This document shows, one piece after another, positions 28,202 through 37,378 of a stretch of DNA of 64,000 nucleotides. Every line of letters begins with the position of its first letter. The first letter of the stretch is position 1. The position numbers and the translations under genes are program-made. The stretch covers positions 1-64,000 of the forward strand of contig JAQWQC010000014.1 in the NCBI GenBank assembly GCA_029245025.1, written 5' to 3'. Source of the DNA: Rhodospirillaceae bacterium. Lineage in GTDB: Bacteria > Pseudomonadota > Alphaproteobacteria > Rhodospirillales > Rhodospirillaceae. The notes under the pieces were generated by a model. It saw only the letters and a list, made by a program, of their open reading frames with translations, was not told the DNA's origin and searched no databases.

Positions 28202-28738
28202 TCAATTTCCGCCGCGCGGAGGTGGCAACTCACCAGTGGTCACAAAGGGAGCGGGGTGGGCGTACGAACCCCAATTCCGACCTTCCTCGGGCACCTCAAC
28301 CCATTTGTTTTCTCCCTCAACGCATTCCTGGATGGTCAGGAAGTAAATTGTCGCGTTGGCTTTGCGCGGCATGAGTGCGAGAAAATTAAAGCGGTCGAAT
28401 TCTAGGTCTCCCAGCTCGCCTCCGCGCCAAATGATTTCATCAATGGATTCTGAATAGGTGACCCCTTCGGATGTAATAGGGGGCTGCATCTTGCGCATAT
28501 TCATGCTGAGGTCCCACCCGGCTTTGACCTCGGGCCGCACCATGAAGATATCGTCAGGGATACGAATGCGCACGCCCGTCGTGGCGTTTCCAGCGCAGCC
28601 GTGGGGAATGCCGATCTGCACCAAGTGCCAGCCACCGGCCGGGGCGTCTTTATCGACACTGAGAGCATGTCCCCAGGCCGACGAACCCAGGACTAGGCAG
28701 GCGGCAAATACAGCAGAGCTGAGAAGGTTGCGGGTCAT
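28202..28738 (-). CDS. YcnI-like (DUF1775) exported copper-binding-type protein
   Basis: 178 residues. A signal peptide (about 1-23, ending SSAWG) would be cleaved to leave His as the first mature residue (HALSVDKDAPAGGWHLV). That is the feature of YcnI proteins, where the N-terminal His helps bind Cu(II). The domain continues with IPHGCAGNATTGVRIRIPDD and IIWRGGELGDLEFDRF, matching DUF1775. Unlike Bacillus YcnI there is no C-terminal membrane anchor visible, so it is probably soluble in the periplasm. Its operon partner is a methyltransferase rather than copper genes, which is unusual. Confidence 0.82.
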   Translation of the reverse strand: MTRNLLSSAVFAACLVLGSSAWGHALSVDKDAPAGGWHLVQIGIPHGCAGNATTGVRIRIPDDIFMVRPEVKAGWDLSMNMRKMQPPITSEGVTYSESIDEIIWRGGELGDLEFDRFNFLALMPRKANATIYFLTIQECVEGENKWVEVPEEGRNWGSYAHPAPFVTTGELPPPRGGN

Positions 28739-28955
28739 GGCGAGGGTCTCCTGATGTGTTTCGCTATAATCTTATACGCATTGCTGGGAAGGGCATAGCG
28801 GCTGTCTGTCCGTAAGCATGTCTACTTTTACGTGTGTCACTCGATTGACGCTCACGCGTTCACTCCTGGTGCGCGCTTTACTTTCCAGCAGGGCCTGATC
28901 TTCCTCCGGCCTACTGGCCGCGCTACTCTGTGACTTACAGACAGAGGGGGCGATC

Positions 28956-29765
28956 GTGGCGAAAGCAGCTTACGAACCATCGGGAACAATCCGCGATCAG
29001 GTTTCAGAAGAAGAGTGGAACCTGCGCGTTGATCTTGCGGCGTGTTACAGGCTGTGTGCCCTGTTCGGCTGGAACGATTTCATCTTCACGCACATCTCGG
29101 TGCGGCTTCCCGGCAACGACCGACATTATCTCATCAATCCCTTCGGGCTGTTCTTTGACGAAATCACCGCATCAAGTTTGGTAAAGATTGATGCGGGCGG
29201 AGAAATCCTTCTTGATGAAACCGGCCTGGGATACAACGTCGGCGGTTATGTCATTCACGGGGCTGTGCATGCGGCCCGAGACGACGCCCATTGCGTGATT
29301 CATCTGCACACCAACGAAGGTGTTGCGGTGTCTGGGCAGAAAGACGGTTTACTGCCCTTGAACCAAGACTCCATGAGTTTGATTCCAGACCTCGCCTATC
29401 ATGACTTTGAAGGCATTGCCTTAGACACCGATGAGCGCGATCGTTTGGTTGATCACATTGGTGACAAGAACGCCGTTATTCTGCGCAACCATGGTCTGCT
29501 CACTATGGGAGCTGACGTCGCGATCGCTTTCTTAAAAATGTATTCCCTGCAGAAATCTTGCACCATGCAAGTGATGACCTTAGCAGGCGGCGTGGAGATC
29601 GGCTATCCGTCGCAAGAGGCACAAGATAAGGTCCGGGTTCAAGTCACTGGCCGTCGTCAAAAAAGCGCGATCGGGGGTGCGACCACCAGGCTCTCTGTGC
29701 CGCAACTGGCGTGGAACGGATTTCTGCGGAAGCTCGACAAAATTGACCAGAGCTATAAAGACTGA
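28956..29765 (+). CDS. Class II aldolase/adducin family protein
   Basis: 269 residues from a GTG start with GAGGGGG six bases upstream. The fold signature is clear: ACYRLCALFGWNDFIFTHIS, then the zinc-binding HLHT (about residue 119) and the later LRNHGLLTMG (about 180). Family members are zinc-dependent fuculose/ribulose-phosphate aldolases, decarboxylases or unknown enzymes; the N-terminal extension and C-terminal tail resemble the many unassigned class II aldolase-like proteins of alphaproteobacteria. Substrate unknown. It stands alone, with its end 10 bases from the convergent unknown gene. Confidence 0.87.
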   Translation: MAKAAYEPSGTIRDQVSEEEWNLRVDLAACYRLCALFGWNDFIFTHISVRLPGNDRHYLINPFGLFFDEITASSLVKIDAGGEILLDETGLGYNVGGYVIHGAVHAARDDAHCVIHLHTNEGVAVSGQKDGLLPLNQDSMSLIPDLAYHDFEGIALDTDERDRLVDHIGDKNAVILRNHGLLTMGADVAIAFLKMYSLQKSCTMQVMTLAGGVEIGYPSQEAQDKVRVQVTGRRQKSAIGGATTRLSVPQLAWNGFLRKLDKIDQSYKD

Positions 29766-29774
29766 GCGACGATC

Positions 29775-30410
29775 TTAAATGGTGGAACGCGTTCCATGCT
29801 GGCCAGGAGAACCCGCGCCGGGTACTGGAGGAGTGCCACTTAAAAAGGACGCTGGGTCTGCGTCGTCCGGCGCCAAGCCCTGAACTGTTGTGTAAAGTTC
29901 TTCTTCTTTTGCTATGCTCTCGGGAGTAAAGCTGGCGACTTGGTCCCAGGTCGCTTCGTCAAACACTTCTTCTTGCAGAGCCAGAGTTGAGTGTTGTCCG
30001 CTCAAGAGAATCTTGAAATAGATCTCCATAAAAGCCTCGACGGCAGAATTGAAATCAGCCCACCCAGACTCTCCTGCTGCTTTGTAGGCTACAGCAGCCG
30101 AAACCAGGGCGTCCAGGGCGTCGCGGCTTTTGGCCAGACGCATATCGAGGTTTTCAAGCGTTGTGTTCTGGTCACTTCTATCGGTCACATGCGGCTTAAG
30201 AAAGTCGTGAATGCGTTGGTCTTGCGCATGAAGGCGATCCATCGCAGCCTTTATGTAAGCAACGCATGCACCAAAGAATTCCTGTTTAATGTCAGCGCCG
30301 CCATCTTTCTGTTTCAAGCCCGCGTCAAAGGATTTGCGGACTTGAGAAAGGCGCGCCCGCTCCCGTGAAGTTTGAACTCGCGCTTCATAGCCTCCAGAGA
30401 CATGGGCCAT
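29775..30410 (-). CDS. Protein of unknown function next to nrdJ
   Basis: I do not recognise this 211-residue protein. It is mostly helical with charged segments (SRERARLSQVRKSFDAGLK and RLHAQDQRIHDFLKPHV) and a Pro/Gly-rich tail (SGTPPVPGAGSPGQHG). There is no signal or membrane helix, so it is probably cytosolic. It begins 36 bases after the nrdJ stop in the same direction, so it is likely co-transcribed with nrdJ and may assist or regulate it (inference from position only). Confidence 0.75.
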   Translation of the reverse strand: MAHVSGGYEARVQTSRERARLSQVRKSFDAGLKQKDGGADIKQEFFGACVAYIKAAMDRLHAQDQRIHDFLKPHVTDRSDQNTTLENLDMRLAKSRDALDALVSAAVAYKAAGESGWADFNSAVEAFMEIYFKILLSGQHSTLALQEEVFDEATWDQVASFTPESIAKEEELYTTVQGLAPDDADPASFLSGTPPVPGAGSPGQHGTRSTI

Positions 30411-30446
30411 CTATTCGAGTCCTTCCATTTGCCGGGTAAAACCTGG

Positions 30447-32729
30447 TCAGCTGCACTTCGAGAAGCCGCAACTGGTGCATGAGTCGCACCCTTCTTGGCG
30501 CAGTAAAGCATACGTGCCGCACTTGGGGCAGGCTCGAAAACGCTTATCCCGTTTTGGTGTGTCGAGCCGCACCACATTGGCGGGTTCCTCAGTATCGTTC
30601 GATCCAACACTTTTTTTACCTGGTGCTAAGAAGCCTATTGAGATCATATGTTTTTCGATTACGCCGCCGATCGCAGCCAGCAAACTCGGGACATAGCGTC
30701 CGTTTATCCACTGTCCACCGCGAGGGTCAAACACGGCTTTGAGCTCTTCGACGACAAACCCAACATCACCGCCGCGCCGGAACACCGCCGAAATCATGCG
30801 CGTTAAGGCGACCGTCCATGCGTAATGCTCCATATTCTTTGAGTTTATGAATACTTCGAAGGGGCGGCGCTGACGGCTACCGTCTGTATTTTCTAAGTCG
30901 ATGTCATTGACCGTGATGTAAATGGCGTGGTCACTCTCGGGCCAGCGCAGTTTGTAGGTTTGCCCCGGCACTACGTCTGGCCGATCCAGAGGCTTGGTGG
31001 TAGTATCTTCTGGCTCGGGAGATTCGCTTTCCGTGGCGTTAGCTTCGAGCACGGCACCGCGCACGTCTGATGGTCTATATGTCGTGCAGCCCTTGCAGCC
31101 GTTGTCGTATGCCGACATGTAAACGTCTTTGAACTGCTCGAACGGGAAGTCGGCTGGTACGTTGATGGTTTTTGAGATGGCGCTGTCGATATGTTTTTGT
31201 ACAGCTGCCTGCATAGCGAGGTGAGCGTCAGGTAGCAAAGTTTGCGCATCTACAAAATAGTCAGGCAAAGGTGTGTCATCGCCGTTTAATTCACGGAACA
31301 GACGATAAGCGTAGTCGCTGACCACTTGGCCTTTTCGGCTACCATCCGGCTGAACTACATGGCGCGTGTAGGTGAAGCTAAAGACTGGCTCTATTCCAGA
31401 CGAGACATTATCGGCAAACAAAGAGATTGTTCCCGTCGGCGCGATCGACGTCAGTAGGGCATTGCGAATACCGTGTTTTGCAATGCCGTCCTGGATGTCT
31501 TGGGGTAATTCCTGGATTGTCGGGCTGGCCAGATAGGCGTCTTTGTCGAATAGCGGGAATGCGCCTTTCTCTTTGGCCAATTCCACCGAAGCTCGATAGG
31601 CACCATGAGAAATAATCGCTGCCCATTGTTCTGCTGCGGCGACAGAGTCAGGTGACCCATATGTTAAGCCGCTCAAAATAAGGGCGTCGGCCAGCCCGGT
31701 CATGCCTAGGCCAATGCGACGTTTATTGATCGCTTCGTTGCGTTGTTCTGCCACAGGGTACTTTGAGGCTTCGACGACGTTATCCAGCATGCGCGTCGCT
31801 GTTCCGGCTAAGTCTGCGAGAGCCTCTGCATCAATCTCTGCTTGTTCTGTGAACGGGTTTTTAACCAGACGGGCCAAATTGATCGACCCAAGCAAGCAGG
31901 TTCCATAGGGCGGCAAAGGTTGTTCGCCACAAGGGTTGGTTGCTGCAATGGTTTCGCAATAAGACAAATTATTGCGGGCGTTAATACGATCAATGAAGAT
32001 GACGCCTGGTTCAGCATAGTCGTAGGTCGCCTGCATCAATGAATCCCACAACGCCTTCGCACTGACGGTTTTGTGGGTTGTGCCGTTGAATTTCAGTTCC
32101 CACTTTTCATCGGCTTTGACTGCAGCCATAAATGGGTCCGTTGCCAAAACCGAAAGATTGAAATTGGTCAGCCGCCCTTGGTTCTGCTTTGCGGCAATGA
32201 AGTCTTCAATATCAGGATGGTCGCACCGCATGGTCGCCATCATAGCGCCACGTCGGGACCCCGCGCTCATGATCGTCTTGCACATGGCATCCCAGACATC
32301 CATGAATGACAATGGCCCTGATGCATCTGCGCCGACGCCCTTAACCAGAGCGCCCTTGGGACGCAGGGTCGAGAAGTCGTATCCGATGCCACCGCCTCGC
32401 TGCATCGTCAGAGCCGCTTCTTTGAGGTTCTCAAAAATCGACGCCATGTCGTCGCCGACAGTCCCCATGACAAAACAATTGTGCAAGGTCACCGTTCTTC
32501 CGGTGCCAGCGCCAGCCAAAATGCGCCCGCCTGGCAATAGACGATAGTCAGCAAGTGCTTGATAAAAATAAGGTTCCCAGGTTGAAGGGTCGGTTTCCAC
32601 ACTCGCTAGGGCATCTGCAACACGCTTCCAGGTGTCTTTGACGGATTTGTCCACAGGCTGGCCATTAGTATCTTTGAAGCGGTATTTCATGTCCCAGATT
32701 TCGTTTGCGATGGCAGAAATTCCAGCCAC
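30447..32729 (-). CDS. nrdJ: Adenosylcobalamin-dependent ribonucleotide reductase (class II)
   Basis: Reduces ribonucleotides to deoxyribonucleotides using adenosylcobalamin, without needing oxygen. The GTG at 32729 (MAGISAIANEIWDMKYRFKD) has AGGAG eight bases upstream and is preferred over the TTG at 32795; this gives 760 residues, the short class II form. Seen: LHNCFVMGT (disulfide cysteine), QRGGGIGYDFSTLRPKG, ATNPCGEQPLPPYGTCLLGS (catalytic Cys region), SIAPTGTISLFADNVSSGIEP and GCKGCTTYRPSDVRG. A C-terminal cysteine-rich end (CPKCG, CDSCTSCGFSKC) resembles a zinc ribbon. It depends on B12; a PduO-type adenosyltransferase lies at 48.6 kb. Confidence 0.95.
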   Translation of the reverse strand: MAGISAIANEIWDMKYRFKDTNGQPVDKSVKDTWKRVADALASVETDPSTWEPYFYQALADYRLLPGGRILAGAGTGRTVTLHNCFVMGTVGDDMASIFENLKEAALTMQRGGGIGYDFSTLRPKGALVKGVGADASGPLSFMDVWDAMCKTIMSAGSRRGAMMATMRCDHPDIEDFIAAKQNQGRLTNFNLSVLATDPFMAAVKADEKWELKFNGTTHKTVSAKALWDSLMQATYDYAEPGVIFIDRINARNNLSYCETIAATNPCGEQPLPPYGTCLLGSINLARLVKNPFTEQAEIDAEALADLAGTATRMLDNVVEASKYPVAEQRNEAINKRRIGLGMTGLADALILSGLTYGSPDSVAAAEQWAAIISHGAYRASVELAKEKGAFPLFDKDAYLASPTIQELPQDIQDGIAKHGIRNALLTSIAPTGTISLFADNVSSGIEPVFSFTYTRHVVQPDGSRKGQVVSDYAYRLFRELNGDDTPLPDYFVDAQTLLPDAHLAMQAAVQKHIDSAISKTINVPADFPFEQFKDVYMSAYDNGCKGCTTYRPSDVRGAVLEANATESESPEPEDTTTKPLDRPDVVPGQTYKLRWPESDHAIYITVNDIDLENTDGSRQRRPFEVFINSKNMEHYAWTVALTRMISAVFRRGGDVGFVVEELKAVFDPRGGQWINGRYVPSLLAAIGGVIEKHMISIGFLAPGKKSVGSNDTEEPANVVRLDTPKRDKRFRACPKCGTYALLRQEGCDSCTSCGFSKCS

Positions 32730-32981
32730 GGGTAATACTCCTGGTGTTGAAACAGTGGGTCGATAGGGCGCGCACCATAAGGTCAATTGGACCAAGAGTC
32801 TCGCAGAAGTGGGCCTTTTATGGAGTACTGTGAAGAAGTCTCACGGTTCGGCTCCTCGATAGACATATGATGACCCCTGAGAAATCAGAAGTCACGGACT
32901 GTCACATAACTGTCTGATAACACACCTAAATTGTCGGCATCGAAAGCGGTGTGCTTGATGAAGGATTATAAACCCACAGAC

Positions 32982-32990
32982 TTATCCACA
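32982..32990 (+). promoter_or_regulatory. DnaA box (TTATCCACA) upstream of nrdJ
   Basis: An exact match to the strong DnaA box consensus TTATNCACA, about 250 bases upstream of the nrdJ start in the 286-base spacer to plsC. A single box cannot be an origin. DnaA controls nrd genes in other bacteria, so regulation is possible; a chance 9-base match is also possible. Confidence 0.35.
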
Positions 32991-33015
32991 ATTAGGTTAT
33001 GGGGAGGTATGGGTT

Positions 33016-33756
33016 TTAGGTGGCGGTCTCGCTCTCAACGAACTCAAAGCCATCGGGCTTGGGCAACGCGCCGCTCGCTGTCTCTAGTCTTTTGCGCAGC
33101 TCCGCCAAGAATTCGTCCCTTCTTAAACCGGCCGGAATGGCAGGTAAGAATTCAAAAACGATAGTCCCCGGCAACTTTTTTAGCCGTGTTTTCCCCCAGA
33201 TTAGACCCGTATTCAGTGCCATCGGTATGAGTGGCGCCTGACAATGATTGTACAGGGCGACGATACCCGGTTTGTACTCCTTTCTTTGTCCCGGTGCAGT
33301 GCGCGTTCCTTCGGGGAAAATGAGTATGGATTCGCCATTATTGATTGCCGCATCGGCTCCTTTCAGGATGTGCCGCATAGCACTGGCCCCACCTGAGCGG
33401 TTTATTGTGACTAGTCCCGCGCGCTTGATGTACCAGCCAACCAACGGAATCCACTGCAAAGATTCTTTAAGAATAAAAACCGGATACTCAAAGAGCATGA
33501 ACAGAATATACGTTTCAAACGCCGATTGATGTTGTGCGGCAACAATGCAAGGCCCATCAGGAAGATGCTGCTGGCCCCGAATTTCGAAACGTACATCAAT
33601 AAGCCAGCGCGCCAGAATGGTTATGCCGCGTGACCAAAAACGGATAACCCCTAAAGCACTTTGACGTGTTACCAGGAACGGCAAACCAACCACCGCTACC
33701 GTTAATGTCCAGGGCAAGAATACGACGAGATACAAAAGAGATCGAATAAAGGTCAC
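33016..33756 (-). CDS. plsC: 1-acyl-sn-glycerol-3-phosphate acyltransferase
   Basis: 246 residues, GTG start overlapping the upstream stop (GTGA). Transfers a fatty acyl chain to lysophosphatidic acid at the inner membrane in phospholipid synthesis. An N-terminal membrane helix (LVVFLPWTLTVAVVGLPFLV) precedes the acyltransferase motifs: HQSAFET (motif I, HX4D/E form, about 76-82), the glycerol-phosphate-binding FPEGTRTAPGQ (motif III, about 144) and a later PLIPMALNTG. It is the last gene of the ftsE-ftsX-DUF218-plsC run. Confidence 0.92.
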   Translation of the reverse strand: MTFIRSLLYLVVFLPWTLTVAVVGLPFLVTRQSALGVIRFWSRGITILARWLIDVRFEIRGQQHLPDGPCIVAAQHQSAFETYILFMLFEYPVFILKESLQWIPLVGWYIKRAGLVTINRSGGASAMRHILKGADAAINNGESILIFPEGTRTAPGQRKEYKPGIVALYNHCQAPLIPMALNTGLIWGKTRLKKLPGTIVFEFLPAIPAGLRRDEFLAELRKRLETASGALPKPDGFEFVESETAT

Positions 33757-34391
33757 GCGTTCATTGCCTGTGTTGTGTTGCCGTGTCTTGTGTTGTCAGA
33801 GACGGTTAGGCGATTTCTCAGCGTTGAGAAAAGATATTTTGTGTATTCCCGAGCCAATAAGCTGGCGGTGCCAGGGTAACGCCACCAGTCGGCTTTGACC
33901 TGCTCTGGAAATACGGGATGGGCGATAATCTCTGAATCTGGCATCGCATGCCGCAATTCACTTAACGCCCTAGGCATGTGATACGCGGCCGTAACCAAGC
34001 GTATGGATTTAACATTGTTCGCCCTAGACCATTTAGCGGTTTCAACGGCGTTGCCCGGTGTGTCCTCGGCTTCTGAACCACCCGAGATTTTTTCCAATAG
34101 AGCCCCCCGATTTGGTTCGTCCGATGCGATAAGGTTGGAGATGTTTACTGCCGGGTCCATCCCCGAAATAAATAATTGGTCCGCGCGCCCTTGAGCCAAA
34201 AGACGTACTCCTTCGTCAATACGACCGCTACCTCCAGTCAGTACCACAATGGCATCGGTTTGCACCTCTTTTTCACCCAAAGACGCAGGCACCAACTGCG
34301 CGTATGAGACGAGGCCAATGCCCCATCCGAAGACTAGCAGGCTTGCGATGACGATTGAGGCGCGCAACGCCTTTGATCTCACTATAGTCAT
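33753..34391 (-). CDS. YdcF-like DUF218 membrane-associated protein
   Basis: 212 residues from the ATG at 34391, two bases after the ftsX stop; the frame is open further up but that part lies antisense or out of frame within ftsX. A single N-terminal membrane helix (ASIVIASLLVFGWGIGLV) is followed by the DUF218 fold: DAIVVLTGGSGRIDEGVRLL, ADQLFISGMDP, SEAEDTPGNAVETAKW and SIRLVTAAYHMPRA. DUF218 proteins (YdcF, SanA, ElyC) are linked to envelope integrity; biochemical activity is unclear. In alphaproteobacteria a DUF218 gene commonly sits between ftsX and plsC. Confidence 0.88.
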   Translation of the reverse strand: MTIVRSKALRASIVIASLLVFGWGIGLVSYAQLVPASLGEKEVQTDAIVVLTGGSGRIDEGVRLLAQGRADQLFISGMDPAVNISNLIASDEPNRGALLEKISGGSEAEDTPGNAVETAKWSRANNVKSIRLVTAAYHMPRALSELRHAMPDSEIIAHPVFPEQVKADWWRYPGTASLLAREYTKYLFSTLRNRLTVSDNTRHGNTTQAMNA

Positions 34392-34393
34392 CG

Positions 34394-35284
34394 CTAGACC
34401 ATAGACCGTAGAGTGCTGAGTACCGTGATGAAGGCTGTCACCGTTGCGAGAGTTGCTGCAAAGAGTGACACCAAAGGTGGCAATACCCAAAACCCTAGGC
34501 TCAATCCTATGTCGGGAAGAAAACCACTTTCCACGTTGCGAGCGAGTAAGCCAATGGCGAAAAGCGCAAATGCTCCCGCCACCAAACCTCCTGCCGATCC
34601 TTTGAAGGCCGCGCTCAGTGTTCTTTTGGCAAATTGGGTTGCCACGTATGCGTCTCGCGCACCAGTCAGGTGCAGAACAGAAATAACTTCTTTGAATTCG
34701 GCCAAGCTCGCTCGAGTGGCATAGACGATTGTCAGCGCCAACGCAGTCGTGACGATAAGGGCGACACCTATCGTTAATAAGCGGAACCCTTCTGTCAGAT
34801 CAATCAAGTGCTCGAACCAAAGACGGTGATCATCGATGATAGCGTCGTGCACAACCGTTGTAACGGCTGACCGCAATGCTTCTATTGTTGCGGTTGATCC
34901 ATCAACGAGGGTGACATCTATCAAGTCGGGCAGGGGTAGGTCGCTTGCGGCAGCGCGTTCTCCAAGCCAAGGGGCGAGCAGCGCGTCGATCTCAGTATTG
35001 GCGAGAACTCTGACTCCCTCGACGCTGGGTAAATCCTTAAGCGCTTTTACAGCGCGGTCAGTTCTGGCCTGGTTGGCTTCTTGTTCAGAATCTGCAGGTA
35101 GCGCGGGGATTTGCACGGTGACGGTGCCGGTTACAGCCTTGGACCAACCCGACAGAATAGTGTCGAACACTGCTACCCCGCTCACCGCTAGGGTCCCCAG
35201 AAAAACCATGATAGCGACAAGCCACGGAATAAAGCGAGAAGCGCTGTCACCACTCCATGGTAAATCTGTTCTCAAGCTAATCAT
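34394..35284 (-). CDS. ftsX: Cell division ABC-transporter-like permease FtsX
   Basis: 296 residues. Partner of FtsE at the divisome, where the complex activates peptidoglycan hydrolases. The N-terminal membrane helix (IPWLVAIMVFLGTLAVSGVAV) is followed by a periplasmic domain (about 45-165) and three C-terminal helices (LLTIGVALIVTTALALTIVY and two more). The conserved VLHLTGARDAYVATQF segment, between the membrane helices, contacts FtsE. Its start overlaps the ftsE stop by ATGA. Confidence 0.93.
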   Translation of the reverse strand: MISLRTDLPWSGDSASRFIPWLVAIMVFLGTLAVSGVAVFDTILSGWSKAVTGTVTVQIPALPADSEQEANQARTDRAVKALKDLPSVEGVRVLANTEIDALLAPWLGERAAASDLPLPDLIDVTLVDGSTATIEALRSAVTTVVHDAIIDDHRLWFEHLIDLTEGFRLLTIGVALIVTTALALTIVYATRASLAEFKEVISVLHLTGARDAYVATQFAKRTLSAAFKGSAGGLVAGAFALFAIGLLARNVESGFLPDIGLSLGFWVLPPLVSLFAATLATVTAFITVLSTLRSMV

Positions 35285-36039
35285 GTCTGTGGCTCATTGA
35301 TCGCTTGATCAGATTCGGCGGCGCTCCTGTAACTGAGTGGGGGGAGTTCCGTCAAAGCGCTGTCGGCCAATGCCAGCCTTGAATATTCAAATCGTGCAAC
35401 CAATTGCTCGTTGTGCGTTGCAATGATGATGTTTGATCCCAGTTTGTTTAACTCGATAAATAACTGCATCAACCGCATGGCGATTGCATCGTCAACACTG
35501 CCCGTTGGTTCGTCAGCAAGAATTAGCCGTGGTCGATTCACTACGGCTCTTGCGATAGCGACCCGCTGCTTCTGACCACCTGAGAGAACGGCTGGCTTTG
35601 CATTCATAAAGTTATCAAGCCCAACCCATGACAAAAGCTCAGTAACGTTGCTTTTGATTTCCGGTTCAGGAGCGGCGGCAACCCGCAACGGAAGTGCAAC
35701 GTTGTCGAATACCGAAAGGTGTTGGAGTAGCCGAAAATCCTGAAACACCACACCTAACTTACGACGAATAGCAGGTAAGGAGCGCCGAGCGGCGGCTGTC
35801 ACGTCTGTTCCAAACAAATGAACAGACCCCATGGTCGGCCGCTGTGCCAGATAGAGTAGTTTGAGTAAGGAGGTTTTGCCCGCACCAGAGGGACCGGTCA
35901 GAAAATGGAATGACCCTGGGGGCAGGGCCAGATTGAGGGCGGACAATACATCAGAGCCGTCGTCGTAGCGCAGACTCACGTTTTTGAGTTCCACGGCAGC
36001 GGTGCCATCTGGCGTCTCTGGGGGTTTGAAAATCTGCAC
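35281..36039 (-). CDS. ftsE: Cell division ATP-binding protein FtsE
   Basis: 252 residues. ABC ATPase of the FtsEX complex. Walker A is GPSGAGKTSLL (about 49), the Q-loop VVFQDFRLLQHLSVFDNVAL (about 98), the signature LSGGQKQRVAIARA (about 149), Walker B LILADEPTGSVD (about 167) and the switch His IIATHNEQLV. The C-terminal tail (about 225-252) is longer than usual and acidic. It heads an operon ftsE-ftsX-DUF218-plsC and is divergent from the broken zinc-ribbon gene. Confidence 0.95.
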   Translation of the reverse strand: MQIFKPPETPDGTAAVELKNVSLRYDDGSDVLSALNLALPPGSFHFLTGPSGAGKTSLLKLLYLAQRPTMGSVHLFGTDVTAAARRSLPAIRRKLGVVFQDFRLLQHLSVFDNVALPLRVAAAPEPEIKSNVTELLSWVGLDNFMNAKPAVLSGGQKQRVAIARAVVNRPRLILADEPTGSVDDAIAMRLMQLFIELNKLGSNIIIATHNEQLVARFEYSRLALADSALTELPPLSYRSAAESDQAINEPQT

Positions 36040-36193
36040 TCTTTGGGCCTGTTAATCTGTTTAGTCTCTCTTAACCTAAAACGAACGTCTTGCCTGTAGT
36101 GTAAGACGCAGTTGTCCCAGTGTTTCAGCCGTCTTGTAGTAGGGCAGACTCGTTATATGGTATACTATCCCAGCGTCCAACACAGGACATTGC

Positions 36194-37378
36194 ATGTGCA
36201 TAGCGTGCCCGTATTGTAACGTAGGTTCTGAAATCCCGACTGATTTGCTTGGCCGCAAGGGCCTAAGCCTGAAAAGTGCCACCTGTGGCCACCCCTGTTT
36301 TCAGGTAGCCGTCGTTGATGAAATTGATCTCGCTGATTGTCTTGCTTAGTCAAGAGCTAAGGAAACTGACAGTCTATGCTCTTGATGAATGCGGGGCTAT
36401 GGGTGGCCCATAGGCGGCCCCCGCAGCGACTTCGCTCAAGGGATATGACGCCCTAACCAATGCGCCAGGGGATGATGCTTTATCCTGGACGGGAAAAGAA
36501 AAATCAAACGGATTTGAGCAGCAGGTTGCACCTGATCAAGGTTTTGCGTCTGGGAGGGCAGGTTCAGCTCCTGCTGGCATCGCTCCACAGCCGCCTGGCG
36601 AGGTGCCTGTTTCATGGTTACAGCAAACGCCCGGAGCCAATGGCGGCTCAATGCTGGGTGGCGAAAGTGGCTGCCCAGGCGCTCCCGGCGCAGCTCAACG
36701 GGGTGTTGAAGAAGGTGCGAGTGGTGGCCTGGCCAGCCGATTCTGGAGGATGGGGCCTCCGGCGATTCTGATGCCCAAGGCGGCCCGATAGAAGAAGGGG
36801 CTAGCGGCGGACCTGATGAAGGTGATTAAGGTTTCAGTTGGCTCGCTAAACGACCAGATGATGACAAACTAGGAGGTAGCTCTAGGGCAGGCTCAAGGGA
36901 TAGCGATGCCGGTAAACCGGATAAGAAAAAACCGAAAAAGAAAAGCAAACCTGTCGATCCGGCTTATGTGACGGCTGCCGTGATGACAATTATAGTCGTG
37001 CTGATCGGCTGTATTTTATTTGTGGCGCGTGATCAGTTGGCCGAAATTTGGCCGGATATTAAGGGCGTTTATGAAGCGCTGAATCTAGATGACGATTAGC
37101 CTCAGGGTCTCCGGATTTCTGCGCCGCAACCTGCTCGTATTATGAAGGGTGGCGTTCAGGCTCTTATTTTCACAGGGTTCATTATCAATTTAACGCCCGA
37201 TAGTCAGAACGTGCCCAATATTAAGTTGATTCTGGTCAACAAAGACAATGAAGTTGTGCGGGAAACGATGGCACGACCTGATTCAGCGACCGTGGAATCT
37301 AATTCACCATTGCCATACAGAATTGAATTGCAGCTTCCTGTATAGTTTGCCACGACCCTTCGGGTTGATTGGGACTAA
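36194..37378 (+). pseudogene. Broken MJ0042 zinc-ribbon / DUF3426 membrane protein gene
   Basis: Pieces of one gene lie in order but in different frames with stops. 36194-36349 encodes 51 residues with a zinc ribbon of MJ0042 type (CPYC at about residues 5-8, then TCGHPCFQ) and stops at TAG. 36414-36790 (other frame) is a Gly/Pro-rich linker. From about 36770, in the first frame again, come a TAA, a basic stretch, a membrane helix (AAVMTIIVVLIGCILFVA), DQLAEIWPDIKGVYEALNL, then TAG at 37097-37099. The same frame goes on to a DUF3426-like end (TGFIINLTPDSQNVPNIK). A further TAG lies at 37343-37345 before ATTLRVDWD and TAA. The order zinc ribbon-linker-helix-DUF3426 beside ftsE is the alphaproteobacterial norm, so this is a decayed copy of a usually intact gene. 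Confidence 0.7.

Noticed and set aside
32730-32860. Cobalamin riboswitch upstream of nrdJ
   Set aside because: No B12-box-like sequence seen; class II nrdJ genes usually lack it.
36460-36790. Stand-alone Gly/Pro-rich ORF as a gene
   Set aside because: Low-complexity linker of the broken DUF3426 gene, without its own signals.
36194-37378. TAG read as an amino acid across the zinc-ribbon/DUF3426 region
   Set aside because: Other genes here (for example ftsX) end normally at TAG and no intact gene shows internal TAG; the region also has a TAA and frame changes, so decay explains it better.
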